From assembly GCA_009929525.1 (NCBI GenBank), contig SAAH01000010.1:1-63243 (forward strand): a stretch of DNA of 63,243 bases, in the 5' to 3' direction. Positions 31,867-40,837 of this stretch are shown here, in pieces. The notes under the pieces were generated by a model. The model ran no database searches. It was not told the DNA's origin and saw only the letters and a program-made list of their open reading frames with translations. A program made the position numbers and the translations under genes. The stretch is from Clostridia bacterium. Its GTDB lineage: Bacteria; Bacillota; Clostridia; Lachnospirales; Lachnospiraceae. The first letter of the stretch is position 1. Each line of letters begins with the position of its first letter.

Positions 31867-33435
31867 ATGAAGAAGTTTTCTTGCAGTACCACGGCTCCCG
31901 TTGTGAGTACAAAGTACGGGTTGCTGCGGGGATATCAGTATGGGGATATGTTTTATTTTAAGGGGATTAAGTATGCGGACAGTAAGCGATTTGAGATGCC
32001 TGTGGAGGTGCAGCCTTGGGAAGGAATCCGGGAGGCGCAGGTTTATGGGTATTGCAGCAGCGTGCTGAGCCCGTATGTGATGGATAAGAACATTATCGTT
32101 CCCCACCGGTATTGGCTGGACAGTGAGGACTGCCAGTATCTGAATATCTGGAGTACAGAGTTGTCCAAAGAGGCGAAAAAACCGGTCATGGTGTGGATCC
32201 ATGGCGGTGGCTATGAAAATGGTTCCTCCATAGAGCATGTGGATTATGAGGGAGAAAATCTGGCACGAAATGGTGATGTGGTGGTGGTGTCGATCAATCA
32301 CCGTTTGAATATCATTGGCTATCTGGATCTTTCTTCCTTCGACGACGGGAAATATCATAACAGTGGAAATGTGGGAAATGCAGATATTGTGGCTTCCCTA
32401 AAGTGGATAAAAGAAAATATTGCGGCGTTTGGCGGGGATCCGGATAACGTTACGATATTTGGACAGTCCGGCGGCGGTGGAAAAGTGGCGAATCTGCTGC
32501 AGACCCCGGCGGCGGCAGGTTTGTTCCATAAGGCGATCATCGAGAGCGGAGCCTGGGGCGAGAAGAATCCTAAGATCATGGATGGACATGCGGTTGCGGT
32601 GGCCATCTTAGAGTATCTGGGTATGAAGGAAGAGGATTATCTGAAACTGACCGAGATTTCTTACCGCGAGCTGGCAGATGCCTATAATGCTGTGAAAGAA
32701 AAATTGGAGAAAGACGGAGTGGATCTTTTCTGGCAGCCAACGCCTAATGACTGGTACCTTGGCAAGATGGAGGATGTGGGGATCTGTGAGCATGCAAAGC
32801 ATATTCCTTTGATGATGGGATCCGTATTTGGAGAATTCATGTCCCAGTACGAACCTGAACCGGAAAAACTTAGTGAAGATAAGCAAAGGGCGATCGTAGA
32901 GAAAGTTTTTGGAGAACATACGGATGAAGTAATTGAGGCATTCAGGGAAGCTTATCCGGAAAAACCGATCTGCTATGCAGTGACGGTGGACAGCATCTTC
33001 AGGATACCGACAATGAGATATGTGGAGGAATGGGCAAGACAGAGCGAATCACCTGTTTATAACTGGATGCTGACCTATTGTTTTGATTACATGGGAACCT
33101 ATCCGGCATGGCACTGCTCAGAGATACCATTTGTTATGCATAATATTGATCTGGTCGAAGTGTATGGATGTGAGGAATGTGGAAAACTGCAGGAAGAAAT
33201 CAATGGTGCGTGGGTAAGCTTTGCAAAAACAGGAGATCCAAATCATGAGAAACTCCCGGAGTGGCCGGCATTCGATCCGCAGACAGGCGCAGTGATGATA
33301 TTTGACAGAGATACACAGGTGAGAAAACATCACGATCAGAAATTGATGAACTTGCTGGAACAATACGGAACTACCTATATACCGGATGTATTTTCAGAAG
33401 ATGAGGACGAAAATGCGGTGGCACATCCGTATTAG
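31867..33435 (+). CDS. Type B carboxylesterase
   Basis: A 522-residue alpha/beta-hydrolase of the carboxylesterase type B family. The oxyanion hole is in VMVWIHGGGYENGS (about 106-119). The nucleophile elbow is GQSGGGGKV (usually GESAGG, so altered here) at about residue 200. The His is probably in WHCSEIPFVMH (about 417). No signal peptide is seen, so it is intracellular. GAGGTGACAAC precedes the ATG. The natural ester is unknown; members act on aryl, acyl or xenobiotic esters. Confidence 0.85.
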   Translation: MKKFSCSTTAPVVSTKYGLLRGYQYGDMFYFKGIKYADSKRFEMPVEVQPWEGIREAQVYGYCSSVLSPYVMDKNIIVPHRYWLDSEDCQYLNIWSTELSKEAKKPVMVWIHGGGYENGSSIEHVDYEGENLARNGDVVVVSINHRLNIIGYLDLSSFDDGKYHNSGNVGNADIVASLKWIKENIAAFGGDPDNVTIFGQSGGGGKVANLLQTPAAAGLFHKAIIESGAWGEKNPKIMDGHAVAVAILEYLGMKEEDYLKLTEISYRELADAYNAVKEKLEKDGVDLFWQPTPNDWYLGKMEDVGICEHAKHIPLMMGSVFGEFMSQYEPEPEKLSEDKQRAIVEKVFGEHTDEVIEAFREAYPEKPICYAVTVDSIFRIPTMRYVEEWARQSESPVYNWMLTYCFDYMGTYPAWHCSEIPFVMHNIDLVEVYGCEECGKLQEEINGAWVSFAKTGDPNHEKLPEWPAFDPQTGAVMIFDRDTQVRKHHDQKLMNLLEQYGTTYIPDVFSEDEDENAVAHPY

Positions 33436-33490
33436 AGAGTAGATAGATTGCAAAAAACACGTATTTTTTAACATTATCACGATAAAGTGC

Positions 33491-33519
33491 TTGATATCAA
33501 TTCCATTTTTATATAGAAT
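33491..33519 (+). promoter_or_regulatory. Promoter of the symporter gene
   Basis: TTGATA (33491-33496), a 17-base spacer and TAGAAT (33514-33519), 36 bases before the start. Confidence 0.6.
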
Positions 33520-33554
33520 AAATGACAGAAACTGAATGAGTGGAGGAGAGAATC

Positions 33555-34772
33555 ATGCAAAAGAAGAAATTTAGTATCACCCTGGCCATTTTTATTGGTC
33601 TTGTTTTGGGTGTCATCATCGGAGTGTTCATGCCGGGAAGAATGGATTGGCTGTATACGCCGCTGTCCGTTATCACAAGCATTTACATGAGCGCTCTGCG
33701 TCTGATGATTTACCCACTGGTATTCTGCAGCCTTGTTATGGGTATCGTGGGTATCGGAAATATCGCATCTACTGGTAAAGTAGGCGGCGCAGCACTTCTG
33801 TGGTATGTGGGAACTACAGCTGTAGCCAGTGCACTGGGTCTGGTTTTACCGGGCATCCTGGGTCTGGGAAAAGGAACAGCTATCAAGATGGTAGAAGCAG
33901 AGGTGGAGGCAACTCAGTTTTCCAGCCTTTTGGATACCGTTAAGACACTGATCCCGTCCAATCCATTTGCCAGCTTTACAGAAGGAAATATGCTTCAGGT
34001 TCTGGTATTTGCCATTATCATAGGACTTACCTGCCTTGCAGTAAAAGAAAAAGCAAAACCGGTGGTTGATGTCTGTTCATCGATCAATGACATTTCCATC
34101 TATATCGTTGGAAAAGTTATGCTGTTTACACCACTTGGAGTAGGATGCAGTATCGCAACTGTAGTATATGACAACGGTATCGATACGATGATCGATCTGG
34201 GTGCAGTTTTATTGACCCTTTACATCACGATGTTCGTATATGCTTTTATCGTATATGGTGGAATGGTAAAATGGATCGCCAAGATGCCGGCACTCAAGTT
34301 CTTCAAAGGAGTTATGCCTGCAGCGATGAATGCATTTGGAACATGTTCTTCATCAGCAACCATCCCGCTGTCCATGAAATGTGCAGATGAAAATCTGGAG
34401 ATCCCAAGTGAAGTTACAAGTCTGACACTTCCTCTGGGTGCAACGATCAACATGGATGCAGTATCGATCCTGATGAGTTTTATGATCACATTCTTTGGAA
34501 ATGCCTGTGGTGTTTCGATTCCGACAACGCTGATGATCGTAGTATTATTTTCAAATGTACTTCTTTCTATCGGTACACCGGGAGTTCCAGGAGGAGCGAT
34601 CGCTTCTTTTGCAGCACTGGCAACGATCGCAGGACTTCCGGCAGGAGTTCTTGGAGTTTATATCAGTATCAATACTCTTTGTGACATGGGTGCAACCTGT
34701 GTCAACGTACTGGGAGACCTGGCATGTTCGACGGTCATCGGAAAAACTTTGAAACTCAAAAAAGCACAGTAA
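33555..34772 (+). CDS. DAACS-family dicarboxylate/amino-acid symporter
   Basis: A 405-residue membrane carrier of the glutamate/aspartate/dicarboxylate:cation family. HP1-like SSSATIPLS (about 271), TM7 GATINMDAV (about 300) and HP2-like GTPGVPGGAI (about 345) are visible. ATG 33555 follows GGAGGAGAG. The canonical TM7 NMDGT motif reads NMDAVS here, and the TM8 part DMGATCVNVLGD differs from the Arg-containing glutamate-binding site. Substrate may therefore be a neutral amino acid or a dicarboxylate other than glutamate. Serine/threonine transporters of this family are one option. Confidence 0.87.
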   Translation: MQKKKFSITLAIFIGLVLGVIIGVFMPGRMDWLYTPLSVITSIYMSALRLMIYPLVFCSLVMGIVGIGNIASTGKVGGAALLWYVGTTAVASALGLVLPGILGLGKGTAIKMVEAEVEATQFSSLLDTVKTLIPSNPFASFTEGNMLQVLVFAIIIGLTCLAVKEKAKPVVDVCSSINDISIYIVGKVMLFTPLGVGCSIATVVYDNGIDTMIDLGAVLLTLYITMFVYAFIVYGGMVKWIAKMPALKFFKGVMPAAMNAFGTCSSSATIPLSMKCADENLEIPSEVTSLTLPLGATINMDAVSILMSFMITFFGNACGVSIPTTLMIVVLFSNVLLSIGTPGVPGGAIASFAALATIAGLPAGVLGVYISINTLCDMGATCVNVLGDLACSTVIGKTLKLKKAQ

Positions 34773-34816
34773 AATTTCATATATGGATTCGTATATGAAA
34801 GATAATAGGTTTACAT

Positions 34817-34877
34817 AACAAAATAACAGCCATATTGATCGCGGAAAGATAACGATCAATATGGCTGTTATTTTGTT
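34817..34877. terminator. Bidirectional terminator with 25-bp perfect stem
   Basis: Arms 34817-34841 and 34853-34877 are perfectly complementary, with AT-rich ends giving T-runs on either strand. The left gene's stop lies upstream and the minus-strand AraC gene ends inside the right arm (34868). Confidence 0.88.
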
Positions 34878-35761
34878 TCACGTTTCCGATAATCGGTAGG
34901 TGATATATGATAGTAAGATTTGAATGCGGTGGAGAATTGAAACGGACTGGCATATCCCACGGCTGAAGCGATCATGGAGATTGGATGATTAGTCAGTGCA
35001 AGGAGCATACCTGCCTGAGACATGCGGATAGCCCGCAGGTATTCGCTGGGGGTCTGACCGTATTCTTTTTTAAACAGCGTACTCAGATAATTAGGATGGA
35101 CATGGAGTGAATCAGCCACATCCTGTATCTGGATATGTTCACTGTAAGCGGCATCCATAAATGCCTTGGCTTCCTGAGCAGGGTTATATCCCGGTATCAT
35201 GATAGCGTTGGAATCTATCTGCGTATCCAGCAGATGGGCAAAAAGATGAAGCATCCGGCTGTTGGCCTCCAGTGAGCAGGGCAGATTGGAGATCGTAGTA
35301 AACTGCTCGCCGGAAAACATTTCTTTGCTGTAAGCCTCCAGATCACATAATCGCTTGTCACTCACGGACATAATGGAGAGCAGCATTTTTTCTACTTCAC
35401 TCATGGAGATGGCAAGATCGACCACTGTATTTTCACCGAACATCAACTCGATCAATGGGCTCCGGCTGTCGGCATAGAATCCGATCCAACAGTATTTCCA
35501 AGGATCATCCAGAGAAGCATGATACATTCCGGCAGTACCGGCAGGTATGAAAAATGCCTGTCCTGCATGGATCTTCATCACTTGATTATTTATTTCCAAA
35601 GAGCCGCTGCCTTTCAAAACAAAATGGATCAGATGGTAAGGCCGCATATGAAATCCCCAGCTGTATCCCCGTGCACACTCCTGAATACCACAGTGATTCA
35701 GGTGCAGTGAGAACCAATCCATCTTGGACCTGTCTAAAAATATATCTCTGTTTCCAACCAC
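34868..35761 (-). CDS. AraC-family regulator with cupin sensor domain
   Basis: 297 residues: an N-terminal cupin-type AraC ligand domain (HLIHFVLKGSGSLEI...AGQAFFIPAGTAG, about 44-80) and a C-terminal pair of helix-turn-helix motifs (IQDVADSLHVHPNYLSTLFK and SMIASAVGYASPFQFSTAFK). The start is GTG 35761 with AGGGAGA about 8 bases upstream. It probably responds to a sugar or related ligand. Targets are unknown; the divergent ABC exporter is a candidate, as is a remote locus. Confidence 0.88.
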   Translation of the reverse strand: MVGNRDIFLDRSKMDWFSLHLNHCGIQECARGYSWGFHMRPYHLIHFVLKGSGSLEINNQVMKIHAGQAFFIPAGTAGMYHASLDDPWKYCWIGFYADSRSPLIELMFGENTVVDLAISMSEVEKMLLSIMSVSDKRLCDLEAYSKEMFSGEQFTTISNLPCSLEANSRMLHLFAHLLDTQIDSNAIMIPGYNPAQEAKAFMDAAYSEHIQIQDVADSLHVHPNYLSTLFKKEYGQTPSEYLRAIRMSQAGMLLALTNHPISMIASAVGYASPFQFSTAFKSYYHISPTDYRKRETK

Positions 35762-35919
35762 TGTAATCTCTCCCTTCTGCTGCTTTACAAATATTCTAGC
35801 ACATGAGAAAAGTAATTTCGATAGCAGAAATGGAATGTGTTAGATTTCCATAGGAAATAGTTAGATATAGATATGTCTATTTTAGAGGATTCTTGATATC
35901 TTGAAAGAGGATCAGACTC

Positions 35920-35936
35920 CCACCAATGGTTGGTGG
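35920..35936 (+). promoter_or_regulatory. Perfect inverted repeat upstream of the ABC-2 exporter
   Basis: CCACCAA / TTGGTGG with a 3-base gap, followed by TGGCAAATATGCCA (about 35943-35956) and a direct repeat ACTTGGACTTGG (35962-35973). It lies about 75 bases before the exporter ATPase. Operator or leader-RNA hairpin; not resolved. Confidence 0.4.
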
Positions 35937-36012
35937 TGAATACATGGCAAATATGCCAGGGCGTACTTGGACTTGGTATGATCAAATAGATAGCTGAGAG
36001 AGGGATGTGAAA

Positions 36013-36819
36013 ATGGCAGTAATAGAAGTTATGGATCTAAAAAAAGAATATCGGATCGCAAAAAAGCAGGACGGGATCAGCGGCACGATCAAGCATCTGA
36101 TACATCCGGTATATGGGAAAAAAGAAGCAGTAAAGGGCATTTCCTTCGCGATTCAGGAAGGGGAAAGCGTGGCATTTTTGGGGGCAAATGGAGCCGGAAA
36201 ATCCACGACGATCAAGATGCTCACCGGAATTATGAAACCAAGCGACGGGAAGATAGCTGTCATGGGAAGAGATCCCTTTGAAAAACGAATGGAAAATGCA
36301 AAAGATATCGGCGTTGTATTCGGGCAAAAGACTCAGCTGTGGTGGGATATCCCGGTGATCGAGACCTTTTGTCTGCTGAAAAGTATCTATGAGATACCGG
36401 AAGAAAAATACGAGAAGAATATGAGGGAATTTGGTGAGATATTGGAACTGGATGGATTCTTACATCAGCCGGCTAGAAAATTATCTTTGGGCCAGAGAGT
36501 GAGAGCAGATCTGGCGGCATCACTGCTTCACGAGCCACCGGTTCTTTTTCTTGACGAGCCGACCATAGGACTGGATGTGGCAGTCAAACAAAAAATCTAT
36601 ACGTTTTTGAGAAAAATAAATAAAGAGAAAAAGACTACGATCCTCTTGACCAGTCATGATCTGAATGATTTGGAGTCCCTTTGCCAACGGCTGATCATAC
36701 TGGAAAATGGAGAAATCCTATTTGACGATCAGATGGATAAGATATTTGAACAGTATGAAGAGGGGACCACTCTGGAGCAGATCGTGATCGGATTATTTGA
36801 TCGGAGGCGGATGGGATGA
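36013..36819 (+). CDS. ABC-2 exporter ATP-binding protein (COG4586-like)
   Basis: 268 residues. Walker A is GANGAGKST (about 58-66), the signature LSLGQRVRADLAAS (about 157), Walker B LFLDEPTIGLD (about 178), and the H-loop LLTSHDLND. The insertion FGQKTQLWWDIPV after Walker A is typical of the COG4586 subfamily, which pairs with two COG4587/COG3694 permeases; both are present downstream. ATG 36013 has GAGAGGGA upstream. The stop overlaps the next start (ATGA). Substrate unknown. Confidence 0.88.
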   Translation: MAVIEVMDLKKEYRIAKKQDGISGTIKHLIHPVYGKKEAVKGISFAIQEGESVAFLGANGAGKSTTIKMLTGIMKPSDGKIAVMGRDPFEKRMENAKDIGVVFGQKTQLWWDIPVIETFCLLKSIYEIPEEKYEKNMREFGEILELDGFLHQPARKLSLGQRVRADLAASLLHEPPVLFLDEPTIGLDVAVKQKIYTFLRKINKEKKTTILLTSHDLNDLESLCQRLIILENGEILFDDQMDKIFEQYEEGTTLEQIVIGLFDRRRMG

Positions 36820-37604
36820 AAAAATGTCTGGCTTGTATAAGGTGCGGGTTCATGGACGGCTGTGCCTACCGCAGCTATTTTATTACGGGGCTGTTGGCAA
36901 ATTTTATTCAGGTGGCAGTCCTTTATTATGTATGGCGGGCGATATTTGCATATCAGGAAGTTATTAATGGATTTACGTGGGAAGTCATGCAGCAGTATGT
37001 GTTTGTGGCATTTTTATGTAACAGTGTATTTACCATGGGATTTGAGATGAATACGGCGAAACGGATCATCAAGGGGGATATTATCCTTGATCTGATCAAG
37101 CCCATCGGCTATCGCAAAATGCTGTTTTTCCGGATGCTTGGGACAGCGGGTATGGAGTTTGGTGCAGGAGTTGTATTGGTGGGTGGTATTTATCTGGTGG
37201 TAAATGGGGTGGAGCATCTGAATCTTCTTCGCAGTGTATTATTTTTTGTATCGCTGCTACTGGGGATGGGGATCAAATTCTGCATCCAGTATATATTTTC
37301 TTTATTATGTTTTTTTACGGATAATGCATATGGCGTGACGAAAGCAAGGGAGGTTCTTACTAACTTTTTTTCCGGAGCGTTGATACCGTTGGCGATGTTT
37401 CCGGGGATTTTGCGGGATATCGTGGGGTATCTGCCTTTTCAGGGGATCATCTATACGCCCTGCTGTATCTTTATCGGAAATTTTTCGATGAGGGAAAGTC
37501 TGATGGGGATAGGGATGCAGGTGTTGTGGATCCTTGTGCTGGGAGTGCTGGGGACTTTGTTTGGGAAGAAGGCCTTTGGCGTGATATCTATGTATGGAGG
37601 GTGA
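36816..37604 (+). CDS. ABC-2 exporter permease 1
   Basis: A 262-residue membrane protein with six hydrophobic segments (for example FITGLLANFIQVAVLYYVW and LLFFVSLLLGMGIKF). It resembles the COG4587-type permease of uncharacterised ABC-2 exporters. The start overlaps the ATPase stop by four bases. The C-terminal hydrophobic stretch VLWILVLGVLGTLF is followed by the usual short tail. It forms the pore with the next permease. Confidence 0.8.
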   Translation: MKKCLACIRCGFMDGCAYRSYFITGLLANFIQVAVLYYVWRAIFAYQEVINGFTWEVMQQYVFVAFLCNSVFTMGFEMNTAKRIIKGDIILDLIKPIGYRKMLFFRMLGTAGMEFGAGVVLVGGIYLVVNGVEHLNLLRSVLFFVSLLLGMGIKFCIQYIFSLLCFFTDNAYGVTKAREVLTNFFSGALIPLAMFPGILRDIVGYLPFQGIIYTPCCIFIGNFSMRESLMGIGMQVLWILVLGVLGTLFGKKAFGVISMYGG

Positions 37605-37639
37605 GATGCTGAGTACCAATAGGTGGAAGGAGAAATACA

Positions 37640-38440
37640 ATGAAGAAATGGAAACGATATTTGAAATTGTATGTGCAGTTTCAGATTCAAAATATCCGGT
37701 CACTGGCGCAGTATCGGACGGATTTTCTTATGATGATATTTTTTACAGTATTTTCGCAGGTATGTAATCTGGGGGTGCTGGGGATCATCTACAGCAACAT
37801 TCCGCAGGTGGGCGGTTGGTCCTTATGGGAGATTCTGCTTTTATATGGATTTTTGCTGTTCTCGGAAGGGTGTATCAATTTTTTCTTTCAGGGTGCGTGG
37901 AAGATATCGGAGATGATCAATCTGTCGGACCTGGATCGCTTTCTGGTCCGTCCGGTTCCGGTGGGGCTTCAGCTTCTGACAGCAAGAATCGACTTTGACG
38001 GACTGAACAAAATGGTGATCGCGGCAGCCGTTCTGGGATTGGGGATCAGCCAGTGCAACATTGCATGGAATCTTCCTAAAGTACTGATGTTTGTAGGCTT
38101 CTTGGTTGAGGCTTGTGTGGTGCGGGTGTGCATGATCTGGATCGCGAGCTGTATGTCATTTTGGATGGAGGGCGGAAAGAATAGTCTGAACTTCTTTACC
38201 ATATCTATAGGAGAGATGGCTAAATACCCGATGATCATCTATCCGCCGCTTCTTCAGGGGATATTTGGCTACCTGATACCTTATGCGTTTGTGAGTTATT
38301 ATCCGGTGGGATATCTGCTGGGAAAGGCACACATGGGGACGGGGGTAGTGTGTCAGCCGATCGTGTGCGTGGTGATCTTGGTGATGTCGGTATTTGTTCT
38401 TAAAAGAGGATTGGAAAGATATGAGAGTTCCAGCCAGTAG
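37640..38440 (+). CDS. ABC-2 exporter permease 2
   Basis: A 266-residue membrane protein, COG3694-like, with six hydrophobic segments and the conserved GAWKISEMINLSDLDRFLVRP region. AAGGAGAAATACA precedes the ATG. It is the last gene of the three-gene exporter; a terminator follows 10 bases later. Confidence 0.8.
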   Translation: MKKWKRYLKLYVQFQIQNIRSLAQYRTDFLMMIFFTVFSQVCNLGVLGIIYSNIPQVGGWSLWEILLLYGFLLFSEGCINFFFQGAWKISEMINLSDLDRFLVRPVPVGLQLLTARIDFDGLNKMVIAAAVLGLGISQCNIAWNLPKVLMFVGFLVEACVVRVCMIWIASCMSFWMEGGKNSLNFFTISIGEMAKYPMIIYPPLLQGIFGYLIPYAFVSYYPVGYLLGKAHMGTGVVCQPIVCVVILVMSVFVLKRGLERYESSSQ

Positions 38441-38448
38441 AAAGGTAA

Positions 38449-38486
38449 AAGAAAAAATCGGTTGATCCATCAGCCGATTTTTTCTT
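38449..38486 (+). terminator. Intrinsic terminator after the ABC-2 exporter
   Basis: AAGAAAAAATCGGTTGAT / ATCAGCCGATTTTTTCTT, a 15-bp stem (one G-U) with A and T tails. It lies over the end of a LysR remnant on the other strand. Confidence 0.85.
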
Positions 38487-38607
38487 GTAGTTCATTCAAT
38501 AACAATTGTGCTACAGGGGTAAATACCTGATATTTTTTCCAGATAATGTGCAAGGGTGAAAAAAGTTCCGGTTCCAAGGGAATGAAGCGCAGATCACAGT
38601 CGGAAGT
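38470..38607 (-). pseudogene. C-terminal remnant of a LysR-family regulator
   Basis: On the minus strand a frame reads TTSDCDLRFIPLEPELFSPL then HIIWKKYQVFTPVAQLLLNE and stops at 38472-38470. This matches the end of LysR effector domains (LRFIPLEP..., IIWKK...FTPVA). The N-terminal part and DNA-binding helix are missing, and the fragment runs directly into the end of the TauE gene in another frame. It is probably the former regulator of the sulfur genes next door. Confidence 0.65.
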
Positions 38608-38609
38608 AG

Positions 38610-39365
38610 TTATACTCCCGCCACCTGAAAGCTGACCCGAATAAAGAATATAAGCAGTACAATAAGAAGAACGGGTTCTACAAATTTAGCTCCTTTGCTG
38701 GTAAAGCAGTGGCTTCCCAGATAGTTTCCAAGCATATTACAGCACCCAGCCGCCAGTCCAAGAGGTATCAAGATAGCTCCATGCATCAGATATACCGTTA
38801 GCGCTGCAACATTTGTGGTAAGATTAATTGCCTTGGTGGTGCCGGCGGAGTCCTCTAGGGAGAGGTGACAAACGCCTGTAAATAAAAGCATCAGAAAAGT
38901 GCCTGTGCCAGGACCATAGATCCCGTCATAGATCCCGATGCCAAAAGAAATCAGGCTACAGAGGATAATTGTCTTACGAAGTGGATACTCCTGGGCAGAA
39001 ACTTTTGTCAGAGCCTTACTGCGTAATACATAAAATGCAATAAAAGGAAGAAGCACGAGCATCATGATCTGTAAGACTCTTTCATTCATAAAAAGATTTA
39101 ATCTGGCACCGCACCAGGATCCTGCAAATGCAGTCAGGATACCTGGAAGGCAGATTTTCCATTTCATAAATCCCTTTTTCCAGTAATGGACGGTGGCAAT
39201 AGCCGTTCCCATGGAAGAACTCAGTTTATTGGTGGCAATAGCAGCGTGAGTAGGCAGCCCTGCGAACATATATGCAGGCAGTGAGATGAGTCCGCCGCCT
39301 CCGGCCAGTGCATCTACAAAGCCTGCAAGAAATACAAGCGGGCATACGATCATAAAAGTGGTCAT
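38610..39365 (-). CDS. TauE/SafE-family sulfite/organosulfur exporter
   Basis: A 251-residue membrane protein with about eight hydrophobic segments. The two family repeats are seen: FVDALAGGGGLISLPAYMFAGLP near the start and GIYDGIYGPGTGTFLMLLF in the middle. The start is ATG 39365 since AAAGGAA lies 9 bases upstream; a longer frame to 39434 only reads through the promoter, which also occurs at 43539. It lies divergent from a PatB/MalY lyase, so export of sulfite or a sulfur metabolite is likely. Confidence 0.88.
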   Translation of the reverse strand: MTTFMIVCPLVFLAGFVDALAGGGGLISLPAYMFAGLPTHAAIATNKLSSSMGTAIATVHYWKKGFMKWKICLPGILTAFAGSWCGARLNLFMNERVLQIMMLVLLPFIAFYVLRSKALTKVSAQEYPLRKTIILCSLISFGIGIYDGIYGPGTGTFLMLLFTGVCHLSLEDSAGTTKAINLTTNVAALTVYLMHGAILIPLGLAAGCCNMLGNYLGSHCFTSKGAKFVEPVLLIVLLIFFIRVSFQVAGV

Positions 39366-39405
39366 GGTGAATAGTTCCTTTCTGTTCTTGTTGTTCATAA
39401 AAACA

Positions 39406-39434
39406 AGAATACCATAAAAACATTTTTCTCTCAA
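39406..39434 (-). promoter_or_regulatory. Promoter of the TauE-type exporter
   Basis: Minus strand TTGAGA (39434-39429), a 17-base spacer and TATTCT (39411-39406). The same ~38-base block (about 90 percent identical) recurs at 43539-43578. Confidence 0.7.
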
Positions 39435-39504
39435 TAGAGTAAAATTACATACAGAACCATGTGACTTTATTCGTTAAAAGTGTTATTCTATTCTTAGTTT
39501 TACA

Positions 39505-39518
39505 TCTTGATTTCAAGA
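39505..39518. promoter_or_regulatory. Palindrome upstream of patB
   Basis: TCTTGA-TT-TCAAGA, a perfect 6-bp palindrome 25 bases before the patB start. Possible operator for the lost LysR regulator or another factor. Confidence 0.4.
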
Positions 39519-39543
39519 ATGATGACAAAGGAGAAAGATTAAC

Positions 39544-40761
39544 ATGAAATACGATTTTACATCTATTATGGATCGAAAAGGCATGGATGCAACGGCGGTT
39601 GACCTGCCCACAATACCAGGTATGGCTCCAGAGCCGCCGCTGGATGGTTTTTCCCAGATTCCAATGTGGGTTGCCGATATGAATTTTCCAACATGTCCTA
39701 CCATTCCGGCAGCGATCATAGAACGTGCCAAACATCCCGCTTACGGGTATTTTGAGCCGAGAGAAGAATATTTTCAATCGATCATAGACTGGCAGACCAG
39801 CCGTAATCATTTCAAAGATCTCACTGCTGATATGATCGGCTATGAAAATGGTGTGTTAGGTGGTGCCGTTGCAGCACTGAATGCCTTCACCAGTCCAGGG
39901 GAAAATATATTAGTCCACAGTCCTACCTATATCGGATTCACACATGCTGTGGAAGATTGTGGACGGAAATTAGTCCACAGCCCATTGGTGCAGGACGAAA
40001 ATAACGTATGGCGCATGGATTACGAAGATATGGACGCAAAAATCAAGGCCAACAAAATCCATGTTGCAATATTTTGTAATCCGCATAATCCTGTTGGGCG
40101 TGTTTGGGAAAAGGAAGAGATCAAGAAAGCTCTGGAAGTATACAAGGCAAATCAATGTATTGTCATATCTGATGAGATTTGGTCGGATATTATTTTGTAT
40201 AACAATACACATATTCCAACACTCATGGCGACTGACGATGCGAAGGATTTTGTTATTGGACTTTACGCACCTTCCAAAACATTTAACCTTGCCGGATTGA
40301 TTGGTTCGTACCATATTGTTTACAACAAATATCTACGTGAGCGCATGGAATCTGCCGGATCCAGAACGCATTATAATTCTATGAATGTTCTCAGCATGCA
40401 CGCACTCATTGGTGCATACAAACAAGAAGGCCATGAATGGACAGATGAACTTTGTCAGACAATTGGAGGGAATATTGATTACGCATGCAGTTATATTTCT
40501 GAGCATTTCAAAGGGATCCACTTCAGCAAACCGCAGGCGACTTATATGCTGTTTTTAGACTGTGAAGAATGGTGCCGAAGTACTGGCAATACACTGGATG
40601 ATTTACTGAAAGCCGGTTGGGATGTTGGTATCGACTGGCAGGATGGACGCCCATTTCATGGAGCATATGCGATCCGGGTCAACTTTGCATTGCCGCTTAG
40701 TCTAGTGAAGGAAGCTATGGATCGTCTGGATAAATATGTATTTAACAAGAAATTAATTTAA
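39544..40761 (+). CDS. patB: PatB/MalY-type cystathionine beta-lyase (PLP)
   Basis: A 405-residue fold-type I PLP enzyme. The start MKYDFTSIMDRKGMDA is the PatB/MalY N-terminus. The PLP Lys is in APSKTFNLAGL (about residue 243), with CNPHNPVGRV (about 178) and the PLP-pyridine Asp in SDEIWSD. The Arg for the carboxylate is in YAIRVNFALP. It cleaves C-S bonds of cystathionine or cysteine conjugates, giving thiols, pyruvate and ammonia. AAAGGAG precedes the ATG. The divergent TauE gene supports a role in sulfur-compound metabolism. Confidence 0.88.
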   Translation: MKYDFTSIMDRKGMDATAVDLPTIPGMAPEPPLDGFSQIPMWVADMNFPTCPTIPAAIIERAKHPAYGYFEPREEYFQSIIDWQTSRNHFKDLTADMIGYENGVLGGAVAALNAFTSPGENILVHSPTYIGFTHAVEDCGRKLVHSPLVQDENNVWRMDYEDMDAKIKANKIHVAIFCNPHNPVGRVWEKEEIKKALEVYKANQCIVISDEIWSDIILYNNTHIPTLMATDDAKDFVIGLYAPSKTFNLAGLIGSYHIVYNKYLRERMESAGSRTHYNSMNVLSMHALIGAYKQEGHEWTDELCQTIGGNIDYACSYISEHFKGIHFSKPQATYMLFLDCEEWCRSTGNTLDDLLKAGWDVGIDWQDGRPFHGAYAIRVNFALPLSLVKEAMDRLDKYVFNKKLI

Positions 40762-40837
40762 TAGAAATGATCAACCTAAAATAATCCGGTCTATAAAAAG
40801 ACTGGATTATTTTAGGTTGATCATTTCTATTAAATTA
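40754..40837. terminator. 39-bp-stem bidirectional terminator
   Basis: Arms 40754-40792 and 40799-40837 with a 6-base loop pair along 39 bases with one G-U. Stops of patB (40759-40761) and of the minus-strand HD gene (40835-40837) both fall within the arms. Confidence 0.88.

Noticed and set aside
39366-39434. 23-residue N-terminal extension of the TauE exporter
   Set aside because: The extra codons cover the promoter block that also lies at 43539, and the ribosome site fits ATG 39365.
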